Source: Streptomyces sp. NBC_01216
GTDB lineage: Bacteria > Actinomycetota > Actinomycetes > Streptomycetales > Streptomycetaceae
Direction of reading: 5' to 3'
Assembly (NCBI RefSeq): GCF_035994945.1
Contig: NZ_CP108677.1
Span: 5,146,001-5,210,000 of the forward strand
Length of the DNA stretch: 64,000 nt
Positions 7,767-16,189 of the stretch are shown piece after piece. Position 1 is the stretch's first letter. Each line of letters opens with the position of its first letter. Position numbers and translations under genes: made by a program. The notes below the pieces were generated by a model. That model did not search any database and was not told where the DNA came from. It was given only the letters and a program-made list of their open reading frames with translations.

Positions 7767-8267
7767 CTGGCAGGACGTGACAGGTGGTTCTGCTGGCATA
7801 TCCGACTCGCCGCTTGGCTGACGAGTTCGACTGGCTTATTCGGTATGCATCGGCCCGTCGGTGGTCGTACCGCTCTCGGGGACGCACGCATGCGACTTCA
7901 TGCAGTTGCCAGCAGGGCTCTCTTGTGGAGCCCGACGACTCCGCTTCGACTTCGCCCACTTCGCGCCCCCACCACGGAGCAGCTCACCGCCATCGAGCAG
8001 GCCGTCAGAGGCCACGAGCCCTTGATGCCCCCGCCGTCCGAGTTGAGGCCGAAGCCGCCAGAGCTATCGCCCTGTTCGGTGAGCAACACGGTGAGCAGGT
8101 CTGCGTCGTGGACATCGGCGACTTCTCGCGCGAGCTCCACGGTGTAACCACCGGAACCGCGGTCCAGCAGGATGCGATCCTTACCCAGGAGGAAACCAGT
8201 GCGAGGTAAGCGGTGGTGGATTCATCAGCCCTATCGCGGCGGTCGCGTGGGGTGAGAGGAGTTGCCC
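7767..8267. other. Probable gene remnant, no intact reading frame
   Basis: Between hicB and the small membrane protein. Two plus-strand frames contain protein-like pieces that do not join: one reads T-T-E-Q-L-T-A-I-E-Q-A-V-R-G-H-E-P-L-M-P, the other A-A-R-A-I-A-L-F-G-E-Q-H-G-E-Q-V-C-V-V-D-I-G-D-F. The switch occurs near 8040. This is what a frameshifted gene of about 100 residues would look like; I cannot identify it. Confidence 0.35.
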
Positions 8268-8621
8268 ATGTCGCAGGTATGGAAGATCACGGTCATCGTG
8301 CTGGCGGCGGCCGGAGTCCTCTCCACGCCGCTGATCTGGCTGCTGAACAGTCCCGATGCGGGACAGCTGACGGGGGCCTCTATCCAGGCCGCCGTAGGCA
8401 TCGCAGCCTTGGTCTGGGCGCTGCTCCAACCCGGAGGCAACCACACGGATGACACCGCGGTGGATACCGGACAAGCCCGGGCGAGTGGTGGGGGCACGGC
8501 CGTGACGGGTGTGAGGCGACCGAAGGGACGGGGCAGTGGGTCCGCGAAGGCGGAAGGTACGGGGAATGCCACCGCCACGGGCAATGACAGCAGCGCCATC
8601 AGTGGTATCGACTACAGCTGA
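8268..8621 (+). CDS. Small 2-TM protein with C-terminal DTGxAxA-type repeats; candidate effector
   Basis: A 117-residue protein. Two hydrophobic helices span about residues 4-26 and 37-54. The C-terminal half is Gly/Ala/Thr-rich and contains two copies of a motif: DTGQARASGGGTAVTGVRR (66-84) and GTGNATATGNDSSAISGI (97-114). The same motif occurs twice at the N-terminus of the NLR-like protein encoded 36 bases downstream. In known NLR-effector pairs using amyloid signalling, the receptor carries the motif N-terminally and the membrane-active effector carries it C-terminally; the arrangement here is identical. That mechanism is inference. ATG 8268 is supported by GAGAGGAG seven bases upstream. 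Confidence 0.75.
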   Translation: MSQVWKITVIVLAAAGVLSTPLIWLLNSPDAGQLTGASIQAAVGIAALVWALLQPGGNHTDDTAVDTGQARASGGGTAVTGVRRPKGRGSGSAKAEGTGNATATGNDSSAISGIDYS

Positions 8622-8657
8622 CAGACCAGCTGGGCCGCAGAAAGAGGGAACGGTCGC

Positions 8658-11642
8658 GTGACCACTGGGGGCAAGCGCGCAGAGGACCCCATCGGAGCCG
8701 CAGATACGCACGTGGTGGTCACCGATACGGGGAACGCCACGGCTGCGGCCGGCGCCATGGCGGTGACCGGCTACCGAGGGCCGGCGCCAGGGACGGACGG
8801 CATCCCGACTGATCCGATATGGGTATCCGACACAGGGGACGCGCGGGCTGCTGAGGGCGGTTTCGCAAATACTGGCTACATCTACCAGGTGAGTGCCGGC
8901 CATTTGACCATGGTGCAGCAGCGCGCGCCCCGCGAGCCGGCCTCTTGGCCGCACCAGGTGGGCGTGCTCCCTTCCCGCGCTCACTCCTTCCAATACCGTG
9001 CCGAGTCCGACCAACTGCGGGCGGTGGTCGCCAACGGCGGCACGGCTGTGCTGGGGCAGGTGCTCACCGGTATGGGAGGGGTAGGCAAGACCCAGCTCGC
9101 CGCCGATTACGCTCGCACTGCATGGCAGGACGGCAGCCTGGACGTCCTGGTCTGGGTCACCGCGAGCGCCCGCTCGTCCGTCGTGACCGGATACGCGCAG
9201 GCCGGCGTCGAACTGTGCCGGGCCGACCCCGATGACCCAGAAGGGGCTGCGCAGACGTTTCTGGCGTGGCTGACACCGAAAGCCGGGGCGACGCCATGCC
9301 GGTGGATGATCGTCCTGGACGACGTAGCTGACCCGAATGACCTACGCGACTTGTGGCCGCAGGCCAGCCCTCACGGCCGCCTCCTGGTTACAACCCGCCG
9401 TCGTGACGCAGCCCTGTCGGGAGACGGCCGTCACCTCATCCATGTCGGCCTGTTCACTGAAGCGCAGGCAGTTGCCTACTTGGTCCGGTCTCTATCCGTC
9501 TGTGGCCGACAAGAACCCGTTGAACAGCTCACGGCCTTGGCGCGTGATCTCGGACTTCTCCCTCTTGCCCTGGCCCAGGCCGCCGCGTACCTCATCGACA
9601 CTGGCCTCGGCTGTGCCGCGTACCGTGCGCTCCTGGCCGATCGGGCAACCAACCTCGCGGATACCGCCCCTGACGCTTTGCCCGATGACCACGCTGCCCC
9701 TGTCAGCGCCGCATGGTCGCTGTCCATCGACCGTGCCGATACGCTCCGCCCCATAGCTCTTGCCCGACCTATGCTTCACTTGGTGGCCATGCTCGGGACA
9801 GACGGCATTCCCGGCAGCGTCCTGAATGGTCCATCGGCCATCGCCTATCTCGCCCAACACCGCACCACCGGGCAAGAAGGCACCACAGAGTCTCCAGGAA
9901 GTGTGTCGGCTCAGGACGCGATCCTCGTCCTCAGGGCTCTGCACCGGCTCAGCCTGATCGAGCATGTTCCTCAGACACCACATCAAGCTGTCCGCGCCCA
10001 CCAGTTGATCCAACGCGCCGTTCGTGATGATCTCACTCGCGAACAACACGCTCAGGCCGCAAGAGCAGCCGCTGATGCGCTGGTATCGGCGTGGCCCGGC
10101 GTGCCCCGTGATATTCGGCTTGAGGAATCCCTGCGAGCCAGCAGCAAGGCGCTGAGCCAGTGCGCCGAAGAGGCTCTCTTTTACCGCGATGCACACGACG
10201 TATTGTTCCGGGTCGGGAGGAGTCTTGGAGAGACCGGCCAGGTAAGGGCTGCCCGCGACTACTTCGAGCACCTCGTTCAGACCGTCACCGGTCGTCTGGG
10301 CCCCGATCACCCCAGCACCCTGGCCGCCAGGGGCAACCAGGCCCAGTGGCAAGGACAGGCCGGCGATGCCGCGGGCGCCGCAGACGCCTTCCGGCAACTA
10401 ATGGAGCAGATGTTGCATTCCATCGGTGCCGACCACCCATACACCCTAACCTCCCGTGATCACCTCGCCATGTTTCAAGGGGCGGCAGGGGACGCGGCTG
10501 GTGCCGTTGCTGTGGCAGAAGCTCTCCTCCAGGACCGGCTGCGCGTGCAGGGGCCGGACCACCCTCATACCCTCACGACACGCGGTGCCCTCGCTCGCTG
10601 GAAGGGTGAAGCCGGAAATCCGGCTGGCGCGGCAGACGCTCTTGAATCCCTATTGAAGGACCAACTGCGCCTTTTCGGCCCAGACGACCCAGACACTCTG
10701 GCCACACGCGGCGCCCTCGCGCACTCTCGGGGCTTGGCGGGGGACCCAGCTAGAGCTGCAGATGACATGGAGCAGCTGCTGCAGCACATGCTGCGAGTCT
10801 TTGGAGCTGATCACCCCGAATTCATGGCTGCCACTTACAACTTGGCGCACTGGAGAGGCGAAGCGGGCGACCCTGCTGGCGCTGGAGAAGCCATTGAGCA
10901 ATCGCTAGGGCAGACGCTGCGAGTGCTGGGCCCCGACCACCCGTCGACGCTCATCGCCCGAGGCGTGCTGGCCAATTGGAAAGGGCAGATAGCGGATCCA
11001 GCAGCCGCCGCAGACGACTTGGAGAAACTGCTCGATCACATGCTTCGGGTACTGGGCAAAGACCACCCTCACACGCTTACTTGCCGAGGCAATCTTGCCT
11101 TCATGCGGAGTCTGGCGGGAGACCTGCATGCTGCTGTGGATGCCCTGGAAAAGCTACTCGAAGATCAGCTTCGTACTATTGGTCCTGACCACCCTTCCAC
11201 ACTCACTTGTCGCAACAACCTCGCTAGATGGAGAGGGCAAGCCGGGGATCCAGTCAGCGCAGTAGCTGCTCTTGAGCTGTTGCTGGAGGACAGGCTGCGA
11301 ATCCTGGGACCGAACCATCCCGACCTATTGATCACTCGCCACGATCTCGCCGTCATGCAAGGACTGGCAGGGGAGCTGGCCAGTGCAGTCGCTGCTCTTG
11401 AGGTGTTGCTGGAGGAGAGGCTGCGAATCCTGGGGCCGGACCATCCTGACCCATTGACCACTCGTCACGATCTCGCGGTTATGCAAGGACTGGCAGGAAA
11501 TCCAACCGCCGCAGTGGACGCTCTCGTAAGGTTGCTGAAGGATGAGGCACGGATCCTTGGCCCCGATCATCCTGACACCCAGACAGTTCAGTACAGCTTG
11601 GAACAGTGGCGCAGGGTGGCAAAACAGCGGCCCTTGGTATGA
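8658..11642 (+). CDS. NLR-like STAND NTPase (NB-ARC plus TPR)
   Basis: A 994-residue protein. Residues 23-40 and 58-74 carry two DTGxAxAxxGxxAxTGY motifs shared with the upstream 2-TM protein. The NB-ARC core has Walker A GMGGVGKT (138-145), Walker B M-I-V-L-D-D-V (217-223), a sensor strand R-L-L-V-T-T-R-R-R (241-249) and a GLPL-like G-L-L-P-L-A-L (299-305). Residues from about 548 to the end are ten 42-residue tetratricopeptide repeats of pattern G-P-D-H-P-x-T-L plus a partial one. By family knowledge such proteins oligomerise when the repeat domain senses a ligand. No enzymatic effector domain is fused, so the 2-TM partner is the likely output. GTG start with AGAGGGAA upstream; probably co-transcribed with the partner. 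Confidence 0.88.
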   Translation: MTTGGKRAEDPIGAADTHVVVTDTGNATAAAGAMAVTGYRGPAPGTDGIPTDPIWVSDTGDARAAEGGFANTGYIYQVSAGHLTMVQQRAPREPASWPHQVGVLPSRAHSFQYRAESDQLRAVVANGGTAVLGQVLTGMGGVGKTQLAADYARTAWQDGSLDVLVWVTASARSSVVTGYAQAGVELCRADPDDPEGAAQTFLAWLTPKAGATPCRWMIVLDDVADPNDLRDLWPQASPHGRLLVTTRRRDAALSGDGRHLIHVGLFTEAQAVAYLVRSLSVCGRQEPVEQLTALARDLGLLPLALAQAAAYLIDTGLGCAAYRALLADRATNLADTAPDALPDDHAAPVSAAWSLSIDRADTLRPIALARPMLHLVAMLGTDGIPGSVLNGPSAIAYLAQHRTTGQEGTTESPGSVSAQDAILVLRALHRLSLIEHVPQTPHQAVRAHQLIQRAVRDDLTREQHAQAARAAADALVSAWPGVPRDIRLEESLRASSKALSQCAEEALFYRDAHDVLFRVGRSLGETGQVRAARDYFEHLVQTVTGRLGPDHPSTLAARGNQAQWQGQAGDAAGAADAFRQLMEQMLHSIGADHPYTLTSRDHLAMFQGAAGDAAGAVAVAEALLQDRLRVQGPDHPHTLTTRGALARWKGEAGNPAGAADALESLLKDQLRLFGPDDPDTLATRGALAHSRGLAGDPARAADDMEQLLQHMLRVFGADHPEFMAATYNLAHWRGEAGDPAGAGEAIEQSLGQTLRVLGPDHPSTLIARGVLANWKGQIADPAAAADDLEKLLDHMLRVLGKDHPHTLTCRGNLAFMRSLAGDLHAAVDALEKLLEDQLRTIGPDHPSTLTCRNNLARWRGQAGDPVSAVAALELLLEDRLRILGPNHPDLLITRHDLAVMQGLAGELASAVAALEVLLEERLRILGPDHPDPLTTRHDLAVMQGLAGNPTAAVDALVRLLKDEARILGPDHPDTQTVQYSLEQWRRVAKQRPLV
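10299..11624 (+). repeat. 126-bp tandem repeats encoding the TPR array
   Basis: About ten and a half units of 42 codons, each starting with a G-P-D-H-P block and containing an A-G-D-x-x-x-A segment. The eighth to tenth units (about 11181-11560) are the most alike at DNA level, including near-identical text around GAGGACAGGCTGCGAATCCT and GAGGAGAGGCTGCGAATCCT. This suggests recent duplication or gene conversion at the C-terminal end of the sensor. Confidence 0.8.
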
Positions 11643-12241
11643 CGAACTGGCCGTCCGTCCCGCTGGAACGGTGTGGCTCGACTGCCTTCTTCACCGCGTT
11701 CGACGAGCGCGCACCGTCGCCGATGCCGCAGGAGGCCCGCCTACGCGCTTTCGTAAGTCGTCGTCCGCGGCGTTGGCCCGAAGTCAGTCGGTGGTGGTGG
11801 GTCGGCCCCGCGGGCGGGCAAGGGAACGATCAGCCACAAGACTGATGGCAGGGTTCAGTGGGCAAGCGTTGGGGCGTTTGTCCAGGCAGAAGATCACCGG
11901 TGCCCTCGGCCGAAATCCGGCAGCTGGCCGTCCAGACCCACGCCCCCCTGCTCCGCAGCCGGTCCTCGCTCACGAGCACGCCAGCAAGGCCATGCTCGGC
12001 GCGGCCATCACGGCCGATCTGCTTGACCAGGGCCCTGCCGCGCGACTCATCGTCCGGGCCGCGTAGACGGTCGGCGGCGGCGGTACCGGCGGATTGCGAG
12101 CGCTGGCGGACGCCATCCAGAGCGCTTGGAACAAGCCCTTGCCCGTTGCGGCCGCCGCCGTCCTCGGCTCTCGCCAGCCGGACGTGGGTGAAGCCCTGGC
12201 TGGTGACGACACTGGCCCGGGTCTTCCGGCATCTGACGCGG
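11643..12241. other. Intergenic region with a decayed reading frame
   Basis: About 600 bases between the convergent NLR and Cap15 genes. One plus-strand frame is protein-like across a stop codon at 12064-12066: K-A-M-L-G-A-A-I-T-A-D-L-L-D-Q-G before it, and G-G-L-R-A-L-A-D-A-I-Q-S-A-W-N-K-P-L-P then G-S-R-Q-P-D-V-G-E-A-L-A-G-D-D after it. This looks like the remains of a gene I do not recognise. No terminator hairpin stands out. Confidence 0.35.
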
Positions 12242-12883
12242 TCAGTTGTCTGAGTGCTCAGGATCGGCGGCCTGCGCCTCGGCGAAGGTGCCGTAGTCGG
12301 TGGAGTGGTTGAGTAGGGTGAAGTCCATGTCGCCGGCGGTGAATCGGCTGGTGTAGTAGTGCCCGGTAGCGGCCTTGGGCCTGAGGCCGGTCACTGCTAT
12401 GCGGCAGGCCCCTTCGTGCCGTGGGCTCCGGTTCTGATGCTCCACGCGGGGCGTGTTGTCGTATAGGAAACCGATCTCGGCAGATCCGGAGTTCTCGGGC
12501 GCCCCGACGGTGGCGTTGCTCGACCGCGAGGTGCTCTCCTTCGTGCGGAGCGTCGCGTGCAAGCTCCAGTAGGTCTGCTCGATCGTCATGTACGTGGTGA
12601 TCGGACCCCGGTTTCCCCCCTCGGGGATGTGGCTTTCCGGACTCGGGGAGAGGATCACGCGCCAGGTACCAGTGACCCAGGGGCGGCCGGTGAGGCGGTG
12701 GATGACAGGCCAGTGCCAGGCCCACTTGTCGAAGACGAGCACGCCGTAGCCGACGACGGCCGGGATGTACGCGAAGAGGTACCGGAACTCGGACGGGTAC
12801 AGGCCCAGTACGACCAGTACGACCGTGTAGAGGGTGGCGGCGATGGTGGCGCCGGTGCGGATGGTGGTCGCTGTGTTCATCAT
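12242..12883 (-). CDS. cap15: Cap15-like CBASS effector (2-TM plus beta-barrel)
   Basis: A 213-residue protein. Two TM helices lie at about residues 10-30 and 32-50. The C-terminal domain follows the Cap15 pattern: G-T-W-R-V-I-L-S-P, then I-E-Q-T-Y-W-S-L-H-A-T-L-R-T-K-E-S-T-S-R-S-S, F-L-Y-D-N-T-P-R, R-H-E-G-A-C-R-I-A-V and G-H-Y-Y-T-S-R-F-T-A-G-D-M. Cap15 is a cyclic-dinucleotide-gated membrane protein that disrupts the inner membrane of infected cells (family knowledge). The start ATG at 12883 overlaps the stop of the CD-NTase gene (TGATG), so the two are translationally coupled. The start codon is doubled (ATGATG). Confidence 0.85.
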   Translation of the reverse strand: MMNTATTIRTGATIAATLYTVVLVVLGLYPSEFRYLFAYIPAVVGYGVLVFDKWAWHWPVIHRLTGRPWVTGTWRVILSPSPESHIPEGGNRGPITTYMTIEQTYWSLHATLRTKESTSRSSNATVGAPENSGSAEIGFLYDNTPRVEHQNRSPRHEGACRIAVTGLRPKAATGHYYTSRFTAGDMDFTLLNHSTDYGTFAEAQAADPEHSDN

Positions 12884-13785
12884 CAGCTCCCGTAGCCGAG
12901 GTAGTGCCAGGCGCCCTCGATCAGATCGCGTGCGTCCTTCCGGTCCCACTTCTGGCCTTCGCCGAAGACCTTCTTCACGCCGTTCGGCTCCATCATGCCC
13001 TGAGCACCGAACCAGGTGCTCGTAAGCTGGCGGTGTACTTCCCGCAGGCTCGCCTGGACGGCGTCGTCGAAGCCGCCATTGAGGAAGGCGTGGTCTGGCA
13101 CGTTGTAGATCAGACACTCCGAGAAGTACGACGGCAGCGCCTTGATCACCCCATGAGCCGCAAGGTCATTCTCGACGTTCTTCAGAACACGGACGACGAA
13201 CTTGTACCGCAGCTTGGTGTTGGTGTTCTTCGTACGACCGTTGGTCAGCTGGAGCTCGGGCCAGTTGACGATCTTCTTGCCATCGCGTCCGTAGACGACA
13301 CTCCCCTCGTAGTGCCCGCCGACGGCGGTGCTGTCGTAGAGGACGTACTTGAAGCACGGGACGACGTCGGTGCTGGGGCGGCTGCCGGCGACCTCCGGCA
13401 CGTTGAAGGCGATGTTGTGGTCCGTGTCGATGGCACCGAAGTGCTGGACAAGCGCCTGTTCCACCTCAGCCCGGAGCTTCTCCGGCGTCCATTGCCCCGA
13501 GTACCGGTCGGGCTTGGCGAGCCATGAAGCACCGTCGTAGAAGAAGCACTCGTTCATCTGCACCTTGATGTCCACGTCGCTGTCGCTGCGGACGTTGGTG
13601 TTGTTGGAGTATGAGCCCTTCGGGTCGACCGCGATCGCGAGCCCCTGGAAGGGCGCGTACTGGGCGATCGCGGCGCGCACCATGCGCTCCGCGCGTTCCA
13701 GCCGGAGCTTCTCGGACGGACCCGGCGGGTTCTTCCACTTGTTGAGCAGAGCTATCCGCTGCTCGTACGACAGCTGGTGTGCCAT
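12883..13785 (-). CDS. cdnX: CBASS CD-NTase (cGAS/DncV-like nucleotidyltransferase)
   Basis: A 300-residue nucleotidyltransferase. The CD-NTase signature is intact: G-S-Y at 57-59, S-D-S-D-V-D-I with catalytic Asp70 and Asp72, and a third acidic residue Asp140 in S-T-D-V-V-P. On phage infection such enzymes make cyclic di- or trinucleotides that open the effector. The ATG at 13785 has AGGGAGGG five bases upstream, and the family signature begins 57 residues later as usual; an in-frame extension upstream is arginine-rich and non-conserved. The gene overlaps the Cap15 gene by one base. No Cap2/Cap3 or HORMA/TRIP13 genes are present, so this is a minimal type I CBASS. The symbol is generic because I cannot assign a clade. 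Confidence 0.88.
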   Translation of the reverse strand: MAHQLSYEQRIALLNKWKNPPGPSEKLRLERAERMVRAAIAQYAPFQGLAIAVDPKGSYSNNTNVRSDSDVDIKVQMNECFFYDGASWLAKPDRYSGQWTPEKLRAEVEQALVQHFGAIDTDHNIAFNVPEVAGSRPSTDVVPCFKYVLYDSTAVGGHYEGSVVYGRDGKKIVNWPELQLTNGRTKNTNTKLRYKFVVRVLKNVENDLAAHGVIKALPSYFSECLIYNVPDHAFLNGGFDDAVQASLREVHRQLTSTWFGAQGMMEPNGVKKVFGEGQKWDRKDARDLIEGAWHYLGYGS

Positions 13786-14105
13786 GAAGCCCTCCCTGCA
13801 CCCGATGCACCGACGACAGCCTATGAGCCGGGTCCGACAATCCGGCCTCGCAGCGAAGATGGACAGGAGCTGTATCCCGTGTCGCCGATGACGAGGGTGG
13901 GCCTCGTCCCCGACCAGCCGGCCGAGTGGGGGTACCAGGATCGCGTCCAAACCTGCAATGAACTGGGTGCAGTCGTTGGTGTCCCTCGGCGAAGGCGAGC
14001 GCGCGGCCGGACTGGCCGCAGGCAGCTGGTCTGTCTGCCTCCGGACCGGCCGAGGGAAGATGCCGCACGCGACGGCCAAGCAATCGAACATCTTACGGTT
14101 GTCGT
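13786..14105. other. Upstream region of the CBASS operon
   Basis: About 320 bases between the DAC-domain gene and the CD-NTase start, both on the minus strand. It contains no supportable gene. It probably carries the CBASS promoter, but I cannot point to a convincing -35/-10 pair. The gap argues that the DAC gene and CBASS are separate transcription units. Confidence 0.4.
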
Positions 14106-15854
14106 CTAATCGCTTTCCGGCCGCCAGTACGTACTATCCATCCTTGAATCGGGACGCAGTGGCGGGTCCTGAAGCCTCATGTTCATGTTCTCCATGCGCC
14201 AGTCTTCGATTTCTTCGCGGGCCTGATTAAGTGCCTCGCACTGCTCGGCGGAGAGGTAGAAGCTTACGGCATCAACTGATTTCCAGAGTCGGTTGACGCG
14301 CTCCAGGTCAGGTGGACGTTGCGCGGAAAGCGCGAGGTAGGCAGTCACGGCTTCATTTACCTCACTCTGCAAGACGCGCGGATGCAGCTCCGGCAAGATA
14401 TCGATACCGCCATCGGCGCTATAAACCACCACAATGGCTGGCGGGTGTTCACTACCGAGATAGCGCACGGCGTTGTTGAACCTACTGCCGCGAGCTGGAT
14501 CACCCTCGCCCCTGGCCGAACCGTCAAGGATGACTCCGATTGCGTGGCAACGTCCTTGAGGGTCAAGGAGGACGGCGCCATCCATGTCGGTGAGCTGGGT
14601 GAGGAAGTTATCAGATAGCAGGGTAGGCTCGACTGCCCATGATTGAGGAGAAAGCCTACGCGCTTCACCTTTCGCGTCGGCAGAAATTACAAGCATCGCC
14701 CCATGGCGGTGCTTGCCGATGGCTTGCGCTGCCTGTGTCAAGGCGTCATCGTCTGGCTCGGAGAAGAGTCGATCCGAGAGGTCGCGAAAATAGCTCTCAT
14801 CGAGCACATGCTTGGGCAGGCTAATGATTCCGTCTCGGGCAGCGAGAAGTGCAGTGCCGGCGTGGGAAAGTTCCCAATATCCTCGCCTCAAGAACGTGAC
14901 AACAAACACCGAATCGGAAGCAGGGTCGTAGTCCGGCCGTACGGTTCCGAGGCCGTAGACAAATTCACCGTTAGATAGTACGTCGGCGGTTGGACCGCTT
15001 CCCTCGAGAAGCTTGCGGACTGCTGGCGTATTGCGGTTCTTGACGGGTTCCGCTAGCTTCAAATTCACCTCAATGGCTGGATTGTCTGCTCTCGCCAATA
15101 CCAAGCGCCCAGCGCCCTCGCGCCCTTCGTAGGGCAAGGATGACAGCTGATTCATCAGCAAGTGAAAGTCGCTGGCAAACCAATATCCGGCGCAGTAGAT
15201 TATGGTGCGCAGCATGTGCTCTGTCGCGCTACGCACGATTTCATCCGTCGATGCACTCAAGATGCGAAGATCGGAACCAGCGTCCGGTAGATAGAGAGTT
15301 CGCCGAGCTCGGCCAAGGATATCCCAGATTACTGCGTGTGCGAGCGATGGAACAATCGCCATTCGATCACGCGAGGTTGTGGAAATCCGGGGCACCTCGC
15401 CAAGCCTGTCTCTTGGGATTCCGGCGATAATGTGAACTTCGTAGTCCCCGACTCTGACTGATTTGCTTACAAAAAAGGTCCAGGCTTTCTGCTCCTCCAG
15501 TGAGGCAAGTCTGTCTCCAAGGGCTTCGGCCCTCATTCCATCCATGAGCGATTCTTGATGGAGCCTGTGTCCTCTTGGGTCGGAGATGATGAATGAACTT
15601 TCAGGGTTTTTGTTGTATTTTTTGATTGCGGTGCGCTGTACGTCAGAAAAATCTTCCGGAGTGTAGAGCTTCTCCCCCTGCTCCACGCAGATGTCGAATG
15701 GATGATCGCCGGCCGCCTTGAATCCTACAAGGAGGCACCTGGCTTCGGCTGCGAAGCCGATATGCTCAAACGCCCGCTCAAATTCCATGTTAAGTGAAAT
15801 GCGGAAGGTGTCTTGAAACCCCCACATGAACTGTTCGATGAATCGTTTTCCCAC
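14106..15854 (-). CDS. DAC-domain protein with large N-terminal sensor region (DACNV-like)
   Basis: A 582-residue protein. Residues about 375-490 fit a DisA/CdaA-type diadenylate cyclase domain: A-I-G-K-H-R-H-G-A-M-L-V-I, then D-G-A at 425-427, which matches the catalytic DGA motif, then G-S-R-F-N-N-A-V-R-Y-L (456-466) in the place of the RHR/RHT motif, and A-I-V-V-V-Y-S-A-D-G-G-I-D-I-L. The R-[FY]-N variant is what I recall from DAC proteins in conflict-system families. The N-terminal 370 residues are probably a sensor; I recognise no other domain. If active it would make c-di-AMP or a relative. The GTG start has GGGGAAG five bases upstream. The gene looks less GC-rich than its neighbours, consistent with transfer. 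Confidence 0.75.
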   Translation of the reverse strand: MGKRFIEQFMWGFQDTFRISLNMEFERAFEHIGFAAEARCLLVGFKAAGDHPFDICVEQGEKLYTPEDFSDVQRTAIKKYNKNPESSFIISDPRGHRLHQESLMDGMRAEALGDRLASLEEQKAWTFFVSKSVRVGDYEVHIIAGIPRDRLGEVPRISTTSRDRMAIVPSLAHAVIWDILGRARRTLYLPDAGSDLRILSASTDEIVRSATEHMLRTIIYCAGYWFASDFHLLMNQLSSLPYEGREGAGRLVLARADNPAIEVNLKLAEPVKNRNTPAVRKLLEGSGPTADVLSNGEFVYGLGTVRPDYDPASDSVFVVTFLRRGYWELSHAGTALLAARDGIISLPKHVLDESYFRDLSDRLFSEPDDDALTQAAQAIGKHRHGAMLVISADAKGEARRLSPQSWAVEPTLLSDNFLTQLTDMDGAVLLDPQGRCHAIGVILDGSARGEGDPARGSRFNNAVRYLGSEHPPAIVVVYSADGGIDILPELHPRVLQSEVNEAVTAYLALSAQRPPDLERVNRLWKSVDAVSFYLSAEQCEALNQAREEIEDWRMENMNMRLQDPPLRPDSRMDSTYWRPESD

Positions 15855-16189
15855 TTGCTTCCCCGTGCTCGTCGAAGAATGACTTGACAGGATGAATTAT
15901 TGTAGGTGGAGCGAGACTGCTCTCTACTTGTGCTGATGAATTCGCGGGACTTCGCTGCCGGCCAGTCCAAGGGTGGCCCGGCCCGCATCGCGCACATGCT
16001 GTCCGGAACCGTCGCCGCGTCATGGCCATCGCCTTGCGGCCCTGAACACCAACCGGAGCGACGCCTGGCACGAGGACGGCTTGCCGCCCCGCAACGGCTG
16101 ATCGCCGACACCGCCGCTGTTTCGATCACGTACCGGCACGTAAAGCATGACCAAAAGGACACACCTGGGTGTTGCCGTCGGCCAGGTGC
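15855..16189. other. Intergenic region, no supportable gene
   Basis: About 330 bases upstream of the DAC gene and before the Sap-like pseudogene. The first 80 bases are A/T-rich for this genome and probably hold the DAC promoter. No frame reads as a convincing protein. Confidence 0.4.

Noticed and set aside
13786..14091. 102-codon N-terminal extension of the CD-NTase
   Set aside because: The added sequence is cysteine/arginine-rich and unlike the family; AGGGAGGG marks the start at 13785.
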